A stretch of 64,000 nucleotides of DNA, taken from Eubacterium multiforme (lineage in GTDB: Bacteria > Bacillota > Clostridia > Clostridiales > Clostridiaceae). Shown piece by piece: positions 35,376-44,700 of this stretch; the stretch's first letter is position 1, and the number at the start of each line of letters is the position of its first letter. Location of the stretch: contig NZ_JAUSUF010000002.1 in NCBI RefSeq assembly GCF_030813415.1, positions 186,001-250,000 of the forward strand. Reading direction: 5' to 3'. Under the pieces are notes generated by a model, which searched no databases, was not told the origin of the DNA, and worked only from the letters and a program-made list of their open reading frames with translations. The position numbers and the translations under genes were made by a program.

Positions 35376-35616
35376 GTCCAACAAACAACCCTGACTTTTC
35401 TCCACCACAAAATAAATTATCTACTCCCTTTACTTTCATATCATTTGTTCTTTGTGCCACTGAAAGATATCTTATGGAATTCCCCTTACTTCCTGCATAT
35501 GGATCAACATATTTAGCTCTTTCTAGTCCTTTTATTTTTCTTAGTTTTTCTAAAGGATAATAGGTAGTCATAAGTTTTGCATGTGCAATGTGAATAGAAA
35601 AGCAACCTTTAACCAA
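35369..35616 (-). pseudogene. Middle fragment of the same FAD-dependent oxidoreductase
   Basis: The frame reads IRYLSVAQRTNDMKVKGVDNLFCGGEKSGLFVGHT at the element border, the conserved Gly-rich part just before the fragment at 29818-30107. An in-frame TGA from element DNA ends it. On its other side an in-frame stop lies about 30 bases upstream of the first possible start, so the FAD-binding N-terminus is missing. The gene was damaged twice. Confidence 0.8.
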
Positions 35617-35850
35617 GTTTTTAAAGAGGAAACTGTTTCTTTTTTATCATTATATCCTAATAAAACTATAGGTAATAAAATTAAGCTTCTTAGAATTAAA
35701 AGTGGTCTTACATACAATCAATTTGTTAAAAAAGCTCAAGTTTCTGTTATGACTATTTATAGATAGGAAAGTAATGAACGTATACCCTCTGATAAATATT
35801 TAAAACAACTAATAAAAAATTTCAAATTAAATGATGATTATTTTTCATAA
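35581..35850 (+). pseudogene. Broken Xre-type HTH protein
   Basis: The frame carries KTIGNKIKLLRIKSGLTYNQFVKKAQVSVMTIYR, an Xre-like helix-turn-helix. A TAG at 35764-35766 interrupts it. Reading through gives ESNERIPSDKYLKQLIKNF, the rest of the domain, up to a TAA at 35850. The TAG probably replaces the Trp or Lys found at this place in Xre proteins. Its 5' end overlaps the FAD gene fragment on the other strand, so this is a recombination joint. Confidence 0.75.
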
Positions 35851-35922
35851 AATTTCCTAATAAAAAAAGGAAATTAAGTAAAAATATAGAAATATATAAA
35901 TAAGATTTAAGGAGGGAAAAAA

Positions 35923-36112
35923 ATGAAAAAAAATTTACTTTTAACGATACTATGCTTAACTACAGTATGTAGCACATCTATGAGTTCCTTTTGCAGCATG
36001 GAAATCTAAAGGGACTTATGCTCGTGTAGATATAAGACAAAGAGCATAATTTGAAGGTGGTTACAGAAAAACAAGTGTAGAATTAAAAATCCCTGTTACT
36101 TATGACTATTAA
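35923..36112 (+). pseudogene. Broken gene for a small secreted peptide
   Basis: A strong ribosome binding site (AAGGAGGG) and an ATG lead a signal peptide (MKKNLLLTILCLTTVCSTS). One extra T in a T run shifts the frame at the expected cleavage site. In the corrected frame the mature part reads AWKSKGTYARVDIRQRA, then a TAA, then FEGGYRKTSVELKIPVTYDY. It thus has a frameshift and a stop. A small cationic secreted peptide followed by a small membrane protein suggests an old bacteriocin with immunity gene; this is inference. Confidence 0.65.
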
Positions 36113-36133
36113 TATTAAAGTAAGGAGAAATTT

Positions 36134-36352
36134 ATGAATAAAAAAATAGGATCTGTTATAGTGGCTTTATCATTTTTAACATTATCAATTGTAATTTCAA
36201 TAAATAACATGTCAATTACTATTAAAGAAATAGCAGCTGGAAATTTTAGCTATCATTCTGCGATAAGTGAGTTATCTATAATAGAATATTCCCCAATTAT
36301 TTTAAGTATTTTAATAGGAGTTATACTAATTATTAAATCTAAAAAAGAATAA
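36134..36352 (+). CDS. Small protein with two membrane helices
   Basis: 72 residues: two hydrophobic segments (IGSVIVALSFLTLSIVISI and YSPIILSILIGVILII) and a KSKKE tail. AAGGAGAAA precedes the ATG. It lies 21 bases after the broken secreted-peptide gene and was probably in its operon, in the position of an immunity protein. No family recognised. Confidence 0.65.
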   Translation: MNKKIGSVIVALSFLTLSIVISINNMSITIKEIAAGNFSYHSAISELSIIEYSPIILSILIGVILIIKSKKE

Positions 36353-36525
36353 TTAATATAATAACAAAGTCATATTTTTAATTTACTTATTATATCTATT
36401 ATTGGGTTATTTTTTTAAGTTAAATTCTAAAAAATATAGTAAAATTTAAATTTGAAATCTAATGGAAATACTAATTTTATATTATATTATTTTAAAGGAC
36501 TAAACAATTCCCTTATCCTATATTA

Positions 36526-36562
36526 AAAGACAGGCTAGGTTTATATTACTTAGCTTGTCTTT
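36526..36562 (+). terminator. Probable intrinsic terminator
   Basis: 12-base stem with G-T pairs (AAAGACAGGCTA with TAGCTTGTCTTT). It lies 170 bases past the 72-residue gene. Confidence 0.55.
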
Positions 36563-36628
36563 ATATAATGTTACAAAGTCAAAATGAAAAATTATGTTAT
36601 AATATACAAAAAAAGTAATGAGGTTTTT

Positions 36629-37105
36629 ATGAAAAAATATTTAAATCCAATTCTTTTATTAATAGTATTTCTATCAATAATCTTAGTATCATCAATAATG
36701 ATATCCAAGTTTCCATATGATCATCCAAAATTGGAAGTTAGTTCGCCTAAAGATAATATAAATTTTGAAGCTTCTACAAATGGGGGAAATTGGTTTGATT
36801 CTTATGGCGGTAATAGTTTTGATTTAGGAACTTATGACATAGTAAGATTAAATGAAATTGAAACTATTCAAGTTTCATGTAATACTAACATTAAATTAAA
36901 CTTATCATTTACTAAAAATATAAAAACATTTAAAGTATACTCCATAAATAAAACCATTAAAGAAAATGATAAACATACTGAAGTTGAGGTTTCTAATTAT
37001 ACATTTACTACTCCTAAAAAAACTGGTGTATATGGATATATTGTTGAAACAGTTTGGGATGATAGCCATAATGTTAGATTTATTTTAAAACTTAAATGCA
37101 AATAA
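36629..37105 (+). CDS. Membrane-anchored or secreted protein of unknown function
   Basis: About 158 residues. A signal anchor (NPILLLIVFLSIILVSSIMI) is followed by a beta-rich domain (NGGNWFDSYGGNSFDLGTYDIVRLNEIETIQVSC, then TPKKTGVYGYIVETVWDD), which looks like an immunoglobulin-like outer domain. The ATG at 36629 follows GAGG; the ATG at 36584 is upstream of that site. A terminator overlaps the stop. Confidence 0.65.
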   Translation: MKKYLNPILLLIVFLSIILVSSIMISKFPYDHPKLEVSSPKDNINFEASTNGGNWFDSYGGNSFDLGTYDIVRLNEIETIQVSCNTNIKLNLSFTKNIKTFKVYSINKTIKENDKHTEVEVSNYTFTTPKKTGVYGYIVETVWDDSHNVRFILKLKCK

Positions 37106-37138
37106 AAAAATGTACTATTTTACAATAGTACATTTTTT
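37105..37138 (+). terminator. Intrinsic terminator
   Basis: Perfect 15-base arms (AAAAAATGTACTATT) with a 4-base loop. Confidence 0.9.
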
Positions 37139-37274
37139 ATATAATTTTATGTAATATCCTGATGATCTATAAATGCTTTTCCTACTAATAGTCTGAAACA
37201 TATGTATCTTCTTTATTTATAATGCTTATGAATTCATCCTTATTTTAATTATATATTTTCTCTAACTAAATAAA

Positions 37275-37340
37275 ATACTTTTTATGTATATATTTATATT
37301 ATTTTAGCTTATCTTAATCATTATTTATAAATAATAATTT
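37275..37340. repeat. Direct repeat, copy 1
   Basis: About 66 AT-rich bases (ATACTTTTTATGTATATATT at its start) that recur at 38712-38800 with one extra T and a 22-base insertion. Confidence 0.8.
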
Positions 37341-37421
37341 GTATGATAATCATCATTTATATATTATGTAGATATTTATATAATATATGTGGTCAATAAA
37401 ATAATTTTCAAAAATATTTTT

Positions 37422-37475
37422 AAAAACCAAGTGTACTTAAAGTTTTGGAAGCTTCTTTGAGTACACTTGGTTTTT
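37422..37475 (+). terminator. Terminator-like hairpin 1
   Basis: 16-base arms (AAAAACCAAGTGTACT) around a 22-base loop, then TTTTTTT in all. Confidence 0.7.
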
Positions 37476-37597
37476 TTAATACCATTCCTATAATTATAAA
37501 TAAAATTATATTTTACTAACAATGCATTATATCATTTTATTTATTTAGTAAAACTATTATAATATATTTACACAAATAAATTTCATAAATAAAAAGT

Positions 37598-37634
37598 AAA
37601 AAAGCAGGCTTTCCCCCGATCGCCCTGTTTTTTT
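37598..37634 (+). terminator. Terminator-like hairpin 2
   Basis: AAAAAAGCAGGC pairs with GCCCTGTTTTTTT with one bulge; the loop is C-rich, unlike the surrounding DNA. Confidence 0.6.
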
Positions 37635-37843
37635 GCTTTTTCATAAATTAAGATATAATTAAAATTTAGTAACAATATTATTTTAAAATTAAAAAATAAA
37701 GGCAACAAAATAACTAAGATTTTATTGCCTTAAAAAAATTATCAAGTTGCAATTTTATTATAATATAATTGTACTAATCAAACTATGACTTATATCATTT
37801 CTTAGTTTATTATATTATAGTATTATAATTAAAATATTAAATC

Positions 37844-37888
37844 AAAAAGGAGATATTTACATTTCCCCTATCCACCTTTCTCCTTTTT
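37844..37888 (+). terminator. Terminator-like hairpin 4
   Basis: 10-base arms (AAAAAGGAGA) around a 25-base loop that ends in CCACCTT, followed by GTTTTTTA. Confidence 0.6.
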
Positions 37889-37936
37889 GTTTTTTATATT
37901 TTAAAATTTATATTATACTTCTAAACATCTTTATAT

Positions 37937-37982
37937 GAATGTGCTTAAAGCTTACCTCTATTATCTATTTTTAAGCACATTC
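37937..37982 (+). terminator. Terminator-like hairpin 5
   Basis: Perfect 13-base arms (GAATGTGCTTAAA) and TTTTTATTTTTT after it. Confidence 0.75.
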
Positions 37983-38084
37983 TTTTTATTTTTTACTATA
38001 TTTTGTTATATAAAAATTTTTATAATACCCTATATTGTTAATTTAATAATTTTATGTACTTGATCTTATTATATTTTTAATTAA

Positions 38085-38630
38085 TTATTTATTAATGTCA
38101 AATTGAATATGTTCATTTCCTTCAACAATTAATTTTGTATCATTTACCTTTAAGTCTTTAGGAACATCAAATACTGCAAAGCTCTTCTTAGTTATTCCTG
38201 GATTAATTATAGTATATGGCATAATATAGTTTTTATCTTTATCATTTGTTATTTTTTGAGAAGATAACTTTTGTAATGTTTCAAAAGAATTTTCATCAAT
38301 ATGATATTCTTTTTCATTATTAATCAATTGAAGACTTATTGGTGAGTATTCAATATCTTCTCTTGAAGTATTTTTTAATGATATTTCTATCACTATAAAT
38401 TTACCATTTGCATTAGTTTGTCCAGATTTAGTCTTTACATTGCTAACCTCCTTAGTATTTAAAACTTTTAATTCAGCCGTTTCAAATTCATAAGATTGAT
38501 CTAATTTTATTTTTGATACTTCATCTTCTTTCTTATACGAGACAATACTTTCCTCTCTTACACTTTCACACCCTGAAAATAAAGAAATTCCTGGAATCAT
38601 TATCATTAAAATAATTAGCTTTTTTTTCAT
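38085..38630 (-). CDS. DUF4352-like lipoprotein
   Basis: 181 residues. A signal peptide with lipobox FSGC (Cys at about residue 20) marks a membrane-anchored lipoprotein. The rest shows the DUF4352 pattern: an N-terminal strand pair (QSYEFETAELKVLNTKEV), then GKFIVIEISLKNTSREDIEYSPISLQLINN and a final strand region (KSFAVFDVPKDLK). Such proteins share a Telokin-like immunoglobulin fold; some are bacteriocin immunity proteins. Ribosome binding site AAGGGGGAA. Confidence 0.8.
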   Translation of the reverse strand: MKKKLIILMIMIPGISLFSGCESVREESIVSYKKEDEVSKIKLDQSYEFETAELKVLNTKEVSNVKTKSGQTNANGKFIVIEISLKNTSREDIEYSPISLQLINNEKEYHIDENSFETLQKLSSQKITNDKDKNYIMPYTIINPGITKKSFAVFDVPKDLKVNDTKLIVEGNEHIQFDINK

Positions 38631-38711
38631 ATGTATTCCCCCTTAAAGTTTTGTAAATATATTCTAACATCAAAATAAAAACTTTTATAGAGTTAACCCA
38701 ATATCAAATCA

Positions 38712-38800
38712 ATACTTTTTTATGTATATATTTATATTATTTTAATTATATAAAATTACTATTTTAGCTTATCTTAATCATTATTTATAAATAATAATTT
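38712..38800. repeat. Direct repeat, copy 2
   Basis: Same sequence as 37275-37340 with an extra T and a 22-base insertion after TATTATTTTA. It ends at the stop codon of the 48-residue gene. Confidence 0.8.
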
Positions 38801-38945
38801 ATTTTCCAGTTGTACTTTCCATTAATTCTTCCGTCTTTCTTCCATCATTAAATCCTTCTTTAACCCCATTTAAAAAGTCTTTAAGTCCAAAAATTAAAGA
38901 TAATATTACTATAATTAATATTCCTATCATAATTTTCTTTTTCAT
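38799..38945 (-). CDS. Small membrane protein, 48 residues
   Basis: The ATG at 38945 follows AGGGGGAGAA. One membrane segment (KIMIGILIIVILSLIFGL) is followed by a charged tail (KDFLNGVKEGFNDGRKTEELMESTTGK). It lies in an operon with the 54-residue membrane protein upstream. Size and layout are typical of small accessory or immunity membrane proteins; no family recognised. Confidence 0.7.
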   Translation of the reverse strand: MKKKIMIGILIIVILSLIFGLKDFLNGVKEGFNDGRKTEELMESTTGK

Positions 38946-38994
38946 TAATTCTCCCCCTAAATATATATTTATGTATATTTTAATATTTATATTT

Positions 38995-39159
38995 TTAAAA
39001 TGTAATTACTGCTATATAAATTATTAATATACAAAAACATCCTATAATTGTATTTTCAGTTGTACTTTTATTATTTTTTATAGCTTTTAGCATAGCTACA
39101 TGATTTATATAAAAAATAAAACATGCAATTATTGCTAGAAAATATAAAATAGCTGTCAC
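38995..39159 (-). CDS. Small membrane protein, 54 residues
   Basis: The GTG at 39159 follows AAAAGGAGGG. Two membrane helices (ILYFLAIIACFIFYI and IGCFCILIIYIAVITF) bracket a basic loop (MLKAIKNNKSTTEN). It probably forms one operon with the 48-residue gene, 50 bases away. Function unknown. Confidence 0.7.
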   Translation of the reverse strand: MTAILYFLAIIACFIFYINHVAMLKAIKNNKSTTENTIIGCFCILIIYIAVITF

Positions 39160-39308
39160 GTTATTCCCTCCTTTTTTGAAATTCTTTTAAATAATACCAT
39201 TTTTTATAAATTTAGTCTAATAAAATACATTATTTTAACTGTTTATTTACATTATTTTGATATAGTAATAAAAAGAACTGCAAATTTATAAAGAAAATAT
39301 AAATGTAA

Positions 39309-39356
39309 AGGAGGAACTACTTTTGATAAATTTGAAAAACTTAAGAGAAAAATAAA
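39309..39356 (+). pseudogene. Truncated start of an Xre-like gene, or leader peptide
   Basis: AAAGGAGG is followed at good distance by TTG and ten codons (MINLKNLREK) ending in TAA. The wording matches the opening of many Xre repressors. The rest of the gene is absent. It could instead be a short leader peptide. Confidence 0.4.
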
Positions 39357-39385
39357 TAGTTTAATTATTTTATTGATATTACCTC

Positions 39386-39715
39386 TTAATGATTACCTAA
39401 AACTCCTGAAAGAGCAATAATTCCAACACCAAATTCTACTTTTAATAATCCAGTTGAAGAAATATCCATATAAAGTTTACCAACTCCTGGGCTAAGATTT
39501 TTATTATTATTATTAAATTTTTTAAGTGCTAATAATCTTAATGACTTTGCTAACTTCATTGTTTCAACTTCAAAGTCCTTTCCATTTCCAACTGCATTTT
39601 TAAATTCAACAAGGTTAATACGCTCATCGTCAGTAGTTTCTTCATTTAAAATTAAATCATAAACTCTTTCTAATAAATTATTTTCTGCTAATAATATTTT
39701 TTCTTTTCTACTCAA
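39386..39715 (-). CDS. Bacteriocin immunity protein-like
   Basis: 109 residues, mainly a four-helix pattern (NNLLERVYDLILNEETTDDERINLVEFKNAVGNGKDFEVETMKLAKSLRLLAL) like the class II bacteriocin immunity family (EntA-type). The end, SSTGLLKVEFGVGIIALSGVLGNH, is unusual for that family. TTG start after AGAGGTGAT. Other bacteriocin-like remains in the neighbourhood support the call. Confidence 0.55.
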   Translation of the reverse strand: MSRKEKILLAENNLLERVYDLILNEETTDDERINLVEFKNAVGNGKDFEVETMKLAKSLRLLALKKFNNNNKNLSPGVGKLYMDISSTGLLKVEFGVGIIALSGVLGNH

Positions 39716-39862
39716 TTAAATCACCTCTAATTTTCAAAATATTTATTATATATTTTAACATATTAAATATTACAATTTGTAAAGTATATGTAAATTGTAT
39801 GTATTTTGGAAATTTTATATGTACATCACTTTTTTAATATTTATATTTTCCCATAAAAATAA

Positions 39863-39882
39863 AGGCAGGATTTCTCCTGCCT
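39863..39882 (-). terminator. Terminator at the end of the prophage late operon
   Basis: Perfect 8-base G+C-rich arms (AGGCAGGA) with a 4-base loop, followed by TTATTTTTA on the minus strand. It lies 11 bases past the endolysin stop. Confidence 0.88.
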
Positions 39883-39892
39883 AAAATAATCA

Positions 39893-40882
39893 CTATACAC
39901 AACGGCCCCATCTCTCGCCATTACTTAAATTTCTAACTGCCATATAACATCTTTTGCCGCTTCCTCCTATCCAGCTGATCCATACATATCCATCATTTAA
40001 TACTACATGATCATAACGTACTGATTCACCTTTATTATATATTCCAACTTTTTCTGATGATGAACTTGGTGCCCTTCTTATATTAAGTCCTGATGCAGTA
40101 ACTACTGTACAAGTTCCATTTTCATCATATTCTTTCTTATACTTTCCTTTACCAGAAGTGACTTCTTTTAATTTTGCAAAAGTATTTGTTCCAGCTAATC
40201 CATCAGGTGCTAGTCCATAATCTCTTTGGAATTTAACTAATGAATCATAAGTACCTTGCCCAAACTTTCCATCTGCTCCATATCCACCACAATTATATCC
40301 TGCTTTTATAAGTAGCCTTTGTAATTCCTTACATCTAGCTCCTACATATTTTCTTGCCTTATCTAAATTAACATTTATAGTAGGTTTATTAATTTCAACA
40401 CTTGGCATTTTTCCTGTTAATTTCTTTTTAAATTCCCACCATTTTGACCAGTTATTTCTTGAAAGAGCTTCTGGACATATCTTTCTACTTGCATCATAAT
40501 GTCTTACTACTTTATTATCAGGAATATTATATTTAGCTTGTAATTTCTTTATAAGCCATATTGTATTTTCAATAGTCTTAGCAGTAACTTCATTATTTCT
40601 TCTACACATTTCTATACCTAAACTATTTTTATTTGTAATTCCATAACGTCCATTTCCATCTCCACAATGCCATGCTCCATTGTATTCTTCAACAACTTGT
40701 GTAATTGAATCATCATCTACAAAAAAGTGAGCTGATGCGTTACGAGTACCAGTACAAAAATAATTAGCATTACTTTCATCTGAATCTGTTTTATTTCCCG
40801 TATCATGTACAACTATATATTCTAATCTGTTCCTTCCATTATAATGATCGTCTGGATCTATTCTTCTTTTCATTAGTACCAT
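39893..40882 (-). CDS. N-acetylmuramoyl-L-alanine amidase endolysin
   Basis: 329 residues. The N-terminal amidase_2 domain (to about residue 155) contains the zinc site H26 (IVVHDTG) with HYDASRKICP at its other end, and WHCGDGNGRYG between. A peptidoglycan-binding domain (KELQRLLIKAGYNCGGYGADGKFGQGTYDSLVKFQRDYGLAPDG) follows, and a C-terminal SH3-like domain (ASGLNIRRAPSSSSEKVG). It cuts the peptide stem off the glycan at lysis. It is the last gene of the late operon. Confidence 0.93.
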   Translation of the reverse strand: MVLMKRRIDPDDHYNGRNRLEYIVVHDTGNKTDSDESNANYFCTGTRNASAHFFVDDDSITQVVEEYNGAWHCGDGNGRYGITNKNSLGIEMCRRNNEVTAKTIENTIWLIKKLQAKYNIPDNKVVRHYDASRKICPEALSRNNWSKWWEFKKKLTGKMPSVEINKPTINVNLDKARKYVGARCKELQRLLIKAGYNCGGYGADGKFGQGTYDSLVKFQRDYGLAPDGLAGTNTFAKLKEVTSGKGKYKKEYDENGTCTVVTASGLNIRRAPSSSSEKVGIYNKGESVRYDHVVLNDGYVWISWIGGSGKRCYMAVRNLSNGERWGRCV

Positions 40883-40918
40883 TTTTTAATCCTTCTTTCT
40901 TATAAATTTTTATATAAA

Positions 40919-40948
40919 AAAGAGCAAAGGTATTTTCCTCTGCTCTTT
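40919..40948 (-). terminator. Terminator between holin and endolysin genes
   Basis: 8-base arms (AAAGAGCA) extended by ACCT/AGG pairing, followed by TTTTTTAT on the minus strand. Partial read-through would be needed for endolysin expression. Confidence 0.7.
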
Positions 40949-40964
40949 AAATATTTTTCTTATT

Positions 40965-41477
40965 TTATTGTCCTGTTTTATCTTCAGTTGGCACATAATT
41001 TGATATTGCAGCTAATTTATTCTTAAGTTCAATATTTTCAGTTTCCAATTTTGAATTTTTATCTACTAATTCTTTAGCCTGTTTATTTATTGAATCTTTA
41101 TTAAGCATCTCCCTTCCCTCATTTACTTTACCTGCTATTGCTAATCTAAGTTCTTTAACATCTTTTTCATTTAGATAAGGAATCTTCTCTAGTAACAATT
41201 TATCAAATTCATCTGCTTTACTTTTTACAAGCTGTTTTATATTATCAGTAATTCTGTATTTCTCTTCTACAATATTCCAAACTTGCTTTGCAGTTTCTAC
41301 TTCTTCTATATGTTTATCTAACTGTAATCTTTGCTCTACAACTTCTTTCTTTTTGCCAACATACTTTATAATTACATCTGCAACGCTTTTTACTATAGCT
41401 ACAAAAACTCCCATAATTGCAGCAATTAAAACTGGACCTACTGATGGTATAATTTCATTTACTATTGTTTCTTTCAT
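40965..41477 (-). CDS. Holin, LLH-like
   Basis: 170 residues. One N-terminal membrane helix (VGPVLIAAIMGVFVAIVKSVADVII) is followed by a long charged helical tail with coiled-coil character (ELVDKNSKLETENIELKNKLAAI). This is the layout of Lactobacillus LL-H-type holins. Its position right before the endolysin supports a role in forming the membrane lesion. Confidence 0.75.
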   Translation of the reverse strand: MKETIVNEIIPSVGPVLIAAIMGVFVAIVKSVADVIIKYVGKKKEVVEQRLQLDKHIEEVETAKQVWNIVEEKYRITDNIKQLVKSKADEFDKLLLEKIPYLNEKDVKELRLAIAGKVNEGREMLNKDSINKQAKELVDKNSKLETENIELKNKLAAISNYVPTEDKTGQ

Positions 41478-41496
41478 TTTTCATTCCTTCTTTCTT

Positions 41497-41700
41497 TTAT
41501 TTTAAAAATTTATTTTTTATTTCCTCTAAATCTTCTTTTATTCCTTCTACAGCTTTTAAATTGTCAGCTAATGTTTCTATAGTATGCTGATACTTTAATT
41601 CTCTTTCTCTATTCTCCTTTCTCGTATCCCAAAGCAACCATACAAATAAAGCAGCATAAGAAACATTTCCTATCATTTGTGTTATTAGTTCTTGCTCCAT
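41497..41700 (-). CDS. BhlA/UviB-family holin-like protein
   Basis: About 67 residues: EQELITQMIGNVSYAALFVWLLWDTRKENRERELKYQHTIETLADNL. The single membrane helix and the D-T-R-K-E-N-R-E pattern are typical of BhlA/UviB, a holin-like family also linked to bacteriocin release. The ATG at 41700 follows GAGGTC; the upstream start at 41733 precedes it. Confidence 0.85.
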   Translation of the reverse strand: MEQELITQMIGNVSYAALFVWLLWDTRKENRERELKYQHTIETLADNLKAVEGIKEDLEEIKNKFLK

Positions 41701-41734
41701 ATATAACAAGACCTCACTTTCTATAAATAGCAAT

Positions 41735-41769
41735 AAAAAAAGACTAGAATTGATTAACTAGTCTTTTTT
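41735..41769 (-). terminator. Terminator between tail spike and lysis genes
   Basis: 12-base arms (AAAAAAGACTAG) with a 10-base loop that contains the tail-spike stop codon. Confidence 0.8.
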
Positions 41770-44700
41770 AAATCCTCTATTTCTTTTTCTAATTTTTCTA
41801 TTTTATCTATAGCAATCTTTAAAGCACTTATAGCATAACTTGTATATCCATACATATCTACTCCAGTTTTTATTAGATTTGTATCATTAGTATCACAACA
41901 TAACATTGGTAGTTCATCTATCATGCTACCAAATGATACTTCTGTATCATATCCAATAACATTTCCATTTTTATCGAATTTTTTTAAATTAAAAGTATAT
42001 AAATTTATGTTCTTTATCCCTTCATATGCTTGAATATCATTGTATTTAGATATATTTGTCTTTAAATGCCTATGAGAACTAATATTAGGAGCATATTTAA
42101 AATATCCTCTATACCATCTGAAACTTGGACTTCCTAATAAAACATCCCCATCACTCAATGATCTAAAATATTTATCATTAGAACTATCTGTAGACACTTG
42201 TATTCTTATCCCAGCTCTATTTGGTTTATCATCAGCTAAAATAAGCCCATTTCCATTATCAAAATTTCTTACACATCCTACGGCTAAGTATGAATTAAAT
42301 GCTGATGCACTGGATGTACTAAAAACAGCTAATCTTCTTTCATTTCCATCTTCATATTTATTAGAAACTGAATTTGTTGTTATTTCCAAATCTCTAAGAG
42401 CTGCAATTCTAATATCACCATTATCATACATTTTTATATTGCTATAATCATTATATCTATTAACCCTATAAGCCATATCTAAATAGTCCCCTGTATCTTG
42501 TGGATTTTGTCCTTTTCTAAATGCAGTCATAACAAAGTAATTAGAGTTTCCATTAAATCCATTTGGAGCAAGTCCTAATCGTGGAGCATCTTTAACATTA
42601 TCTGAACTCCAACTAACATACCCTAAATATGCATTTTCAACATTTTTTTCATTTATAATAGAGTAATTACCTTTATTTATAAAAATGTGTTTTTTATTTT
42701 CGTCTCCTAACGTAGTTGCCCCATCTATATTTATTTTACTTGATTCAATTTTAAAAGATCCTGGAGTTAAATTAATTGTTGATATAATATTAGTCTTATC
42801 AGTTTTATTTGCCATTTCTAACTTAATCGCATTTAATCCTACATTAAACGATGCTATTTGGCTTTGTATAGAACTTATTGTACTTCCATCCGCCTTTGTT
42901 GATACTATTCTTTTTATATCATTTACAGTAGCACCTATTTGATTGTTTTTTTGCACAAAATTACTTTCAACTGTATTTATTTTTGAAGTAGTTTCTATTA
43001 TCTTTCCATTTAATGTCCTTGTAAGAGTATCTATATCTGTTTTATTTACTTTGGAACTAACTTCTGTTTTCAATATATTTATTGCTGATGTATTAGCTGT
43101 AACAACATTATTAACTTCTTTTACTTTACCATTGATATACTTATTAGTTTCTGCTTTAGCTGTATCAGTAACACTGTCTGCATATGCCTTAGCTTTTGTT
43201 TCAGCATCAGTTGCTTTAGCAATAGCAGTATTTAAATTATCATTAGCCTGTTTTATCCTGGACTGTTCTTCTTTAGTTACAATACCATCTGCATATGATT
43301 GTGCCTGTGTTTTTGCTAGGTTTGACTTGGCAATAGATACTTCATCTGCATATGCTTTTGCTAAGTTAGCTTTTGATGTTGCTATATTTTCTGCATAACT
43401 CTGTGCATCTGACTTAGCTTGATTGACCTTTGTAACTGCTATATTTAAATTATCTGTAGCTTGCTTAATTCGTGCTTGCTCTTCTTTAGTTACAATCCCA
43501 TCTGCATATGCTTTTACTTGCTCTATAACTAAATTAGCTTTAGCAATTGAAACATCATCTGAATATTTCTTTAAATCTATCTTTGCTTGATTTAAATTAC
43601 TTTCATTTTTAAGTATTTCGCCTTTAATAGTAGATATTTTACTATTAATTTCTGTACTTAATTCATTAGTTTTATTTGTACTATCTGCTATAACTTCTTG
43701 CTTGGTAACTTCTATAATCTTATTGGTATATGTTTTAACTTCTTCAACTTTAGCTAAAGCATTGTTAAGATTATCTTGTGCTTGCTTAATTCGTGCTTGT
43801 TCCTCAATAGTAATTTTATTATCAGTATTAGCAATTGCATTTTCTTGCGCAAGTTTAGCTTTAGCTATTGCTACTTCATCACTATATTTTTTCAAATCAG
43901 TTTTAGCTTTTTCTAGTTCCTTTTCTACTATAGTAGTATTTTCTTTAGAAACATTGTCAGCATAAGTTTTAGCCTCAACTAAAGAGCTGTTAGTATTTTG
44001 TAATGATTGATTTATAGCATCTTGTTTAGATTTATCTATTTTTACAGATAGATATTCTTTAACTACTTTTATATTACTTTCAATTGTACTTGTTTTTGAA
44101 TTTAAACTATTAATACTAATTAAAAAATTATCCTTAACTTGTTTTAATTCTGATGATACTGTATTTATTTTTTCATTTGTTTCTTTAGAGTTACTTAATA
44201 TAGAACTATTAATTTCTTTAACACTTTTATCAATATCACTTTGGCCAACTTTTAATTTTATCTCTTTCTCTAATATATTAAGCTCTGCTGCATGTTTAGA
44301 TAAATTAGTATTAACTGAATTTATTTGTACATTAGTATAATCATTAGCTTTATTTAAATTTTCTAAAATACTAGCATTAAGACTATCTTTAGCTTCCTTA
44401 AAAATTTGATTGTCTACTTTTAATTTAATAGCATTATCTAAAGCAATCATCGTAGCCTTTTGATTACTTAATTCCTTGCTATGCTCTGTAATAGTATTAT
44501 TTTGTCTAGACAACTCTATATCTAAAGTTCTATCTCCAATTTGTACTCTAGTTCCTTTTATAGTTTCAGTAGCTCCATTTACTTCTCTAATAACAGAATT
44601 TATATCTAGTTTATTACCACTTATATTAGCATTATCAGCGACTTTATTATTATTTATAGCACCATCTGTAATACCAGCGTTGTGTACCCCATTCCCATCT

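Larger units (their letters stand above)
37139..38084. other. Gene-free stretch with five terminator-like hairpins
   Basis: About 945 bases without a credible coding frame. Five hairpins lie at 37422-37475, 37598-37634, 37699-37731, 37844-37888 and 37937-37982; four have T-tracts on the plus strand. One copy of a direct repeat lies at 37275-37340. It could be a set of small RNA genes or the remains of lost genes. Confidence 0.6.

Noticed and set aside
35923-36112. Lactococcin 972-type bacteriocin
   Set aside because: The corrected mature sequence does not show the family's repeated W/Y-rich pattern, and no typical partner membrane protein or ABC transporter follows.
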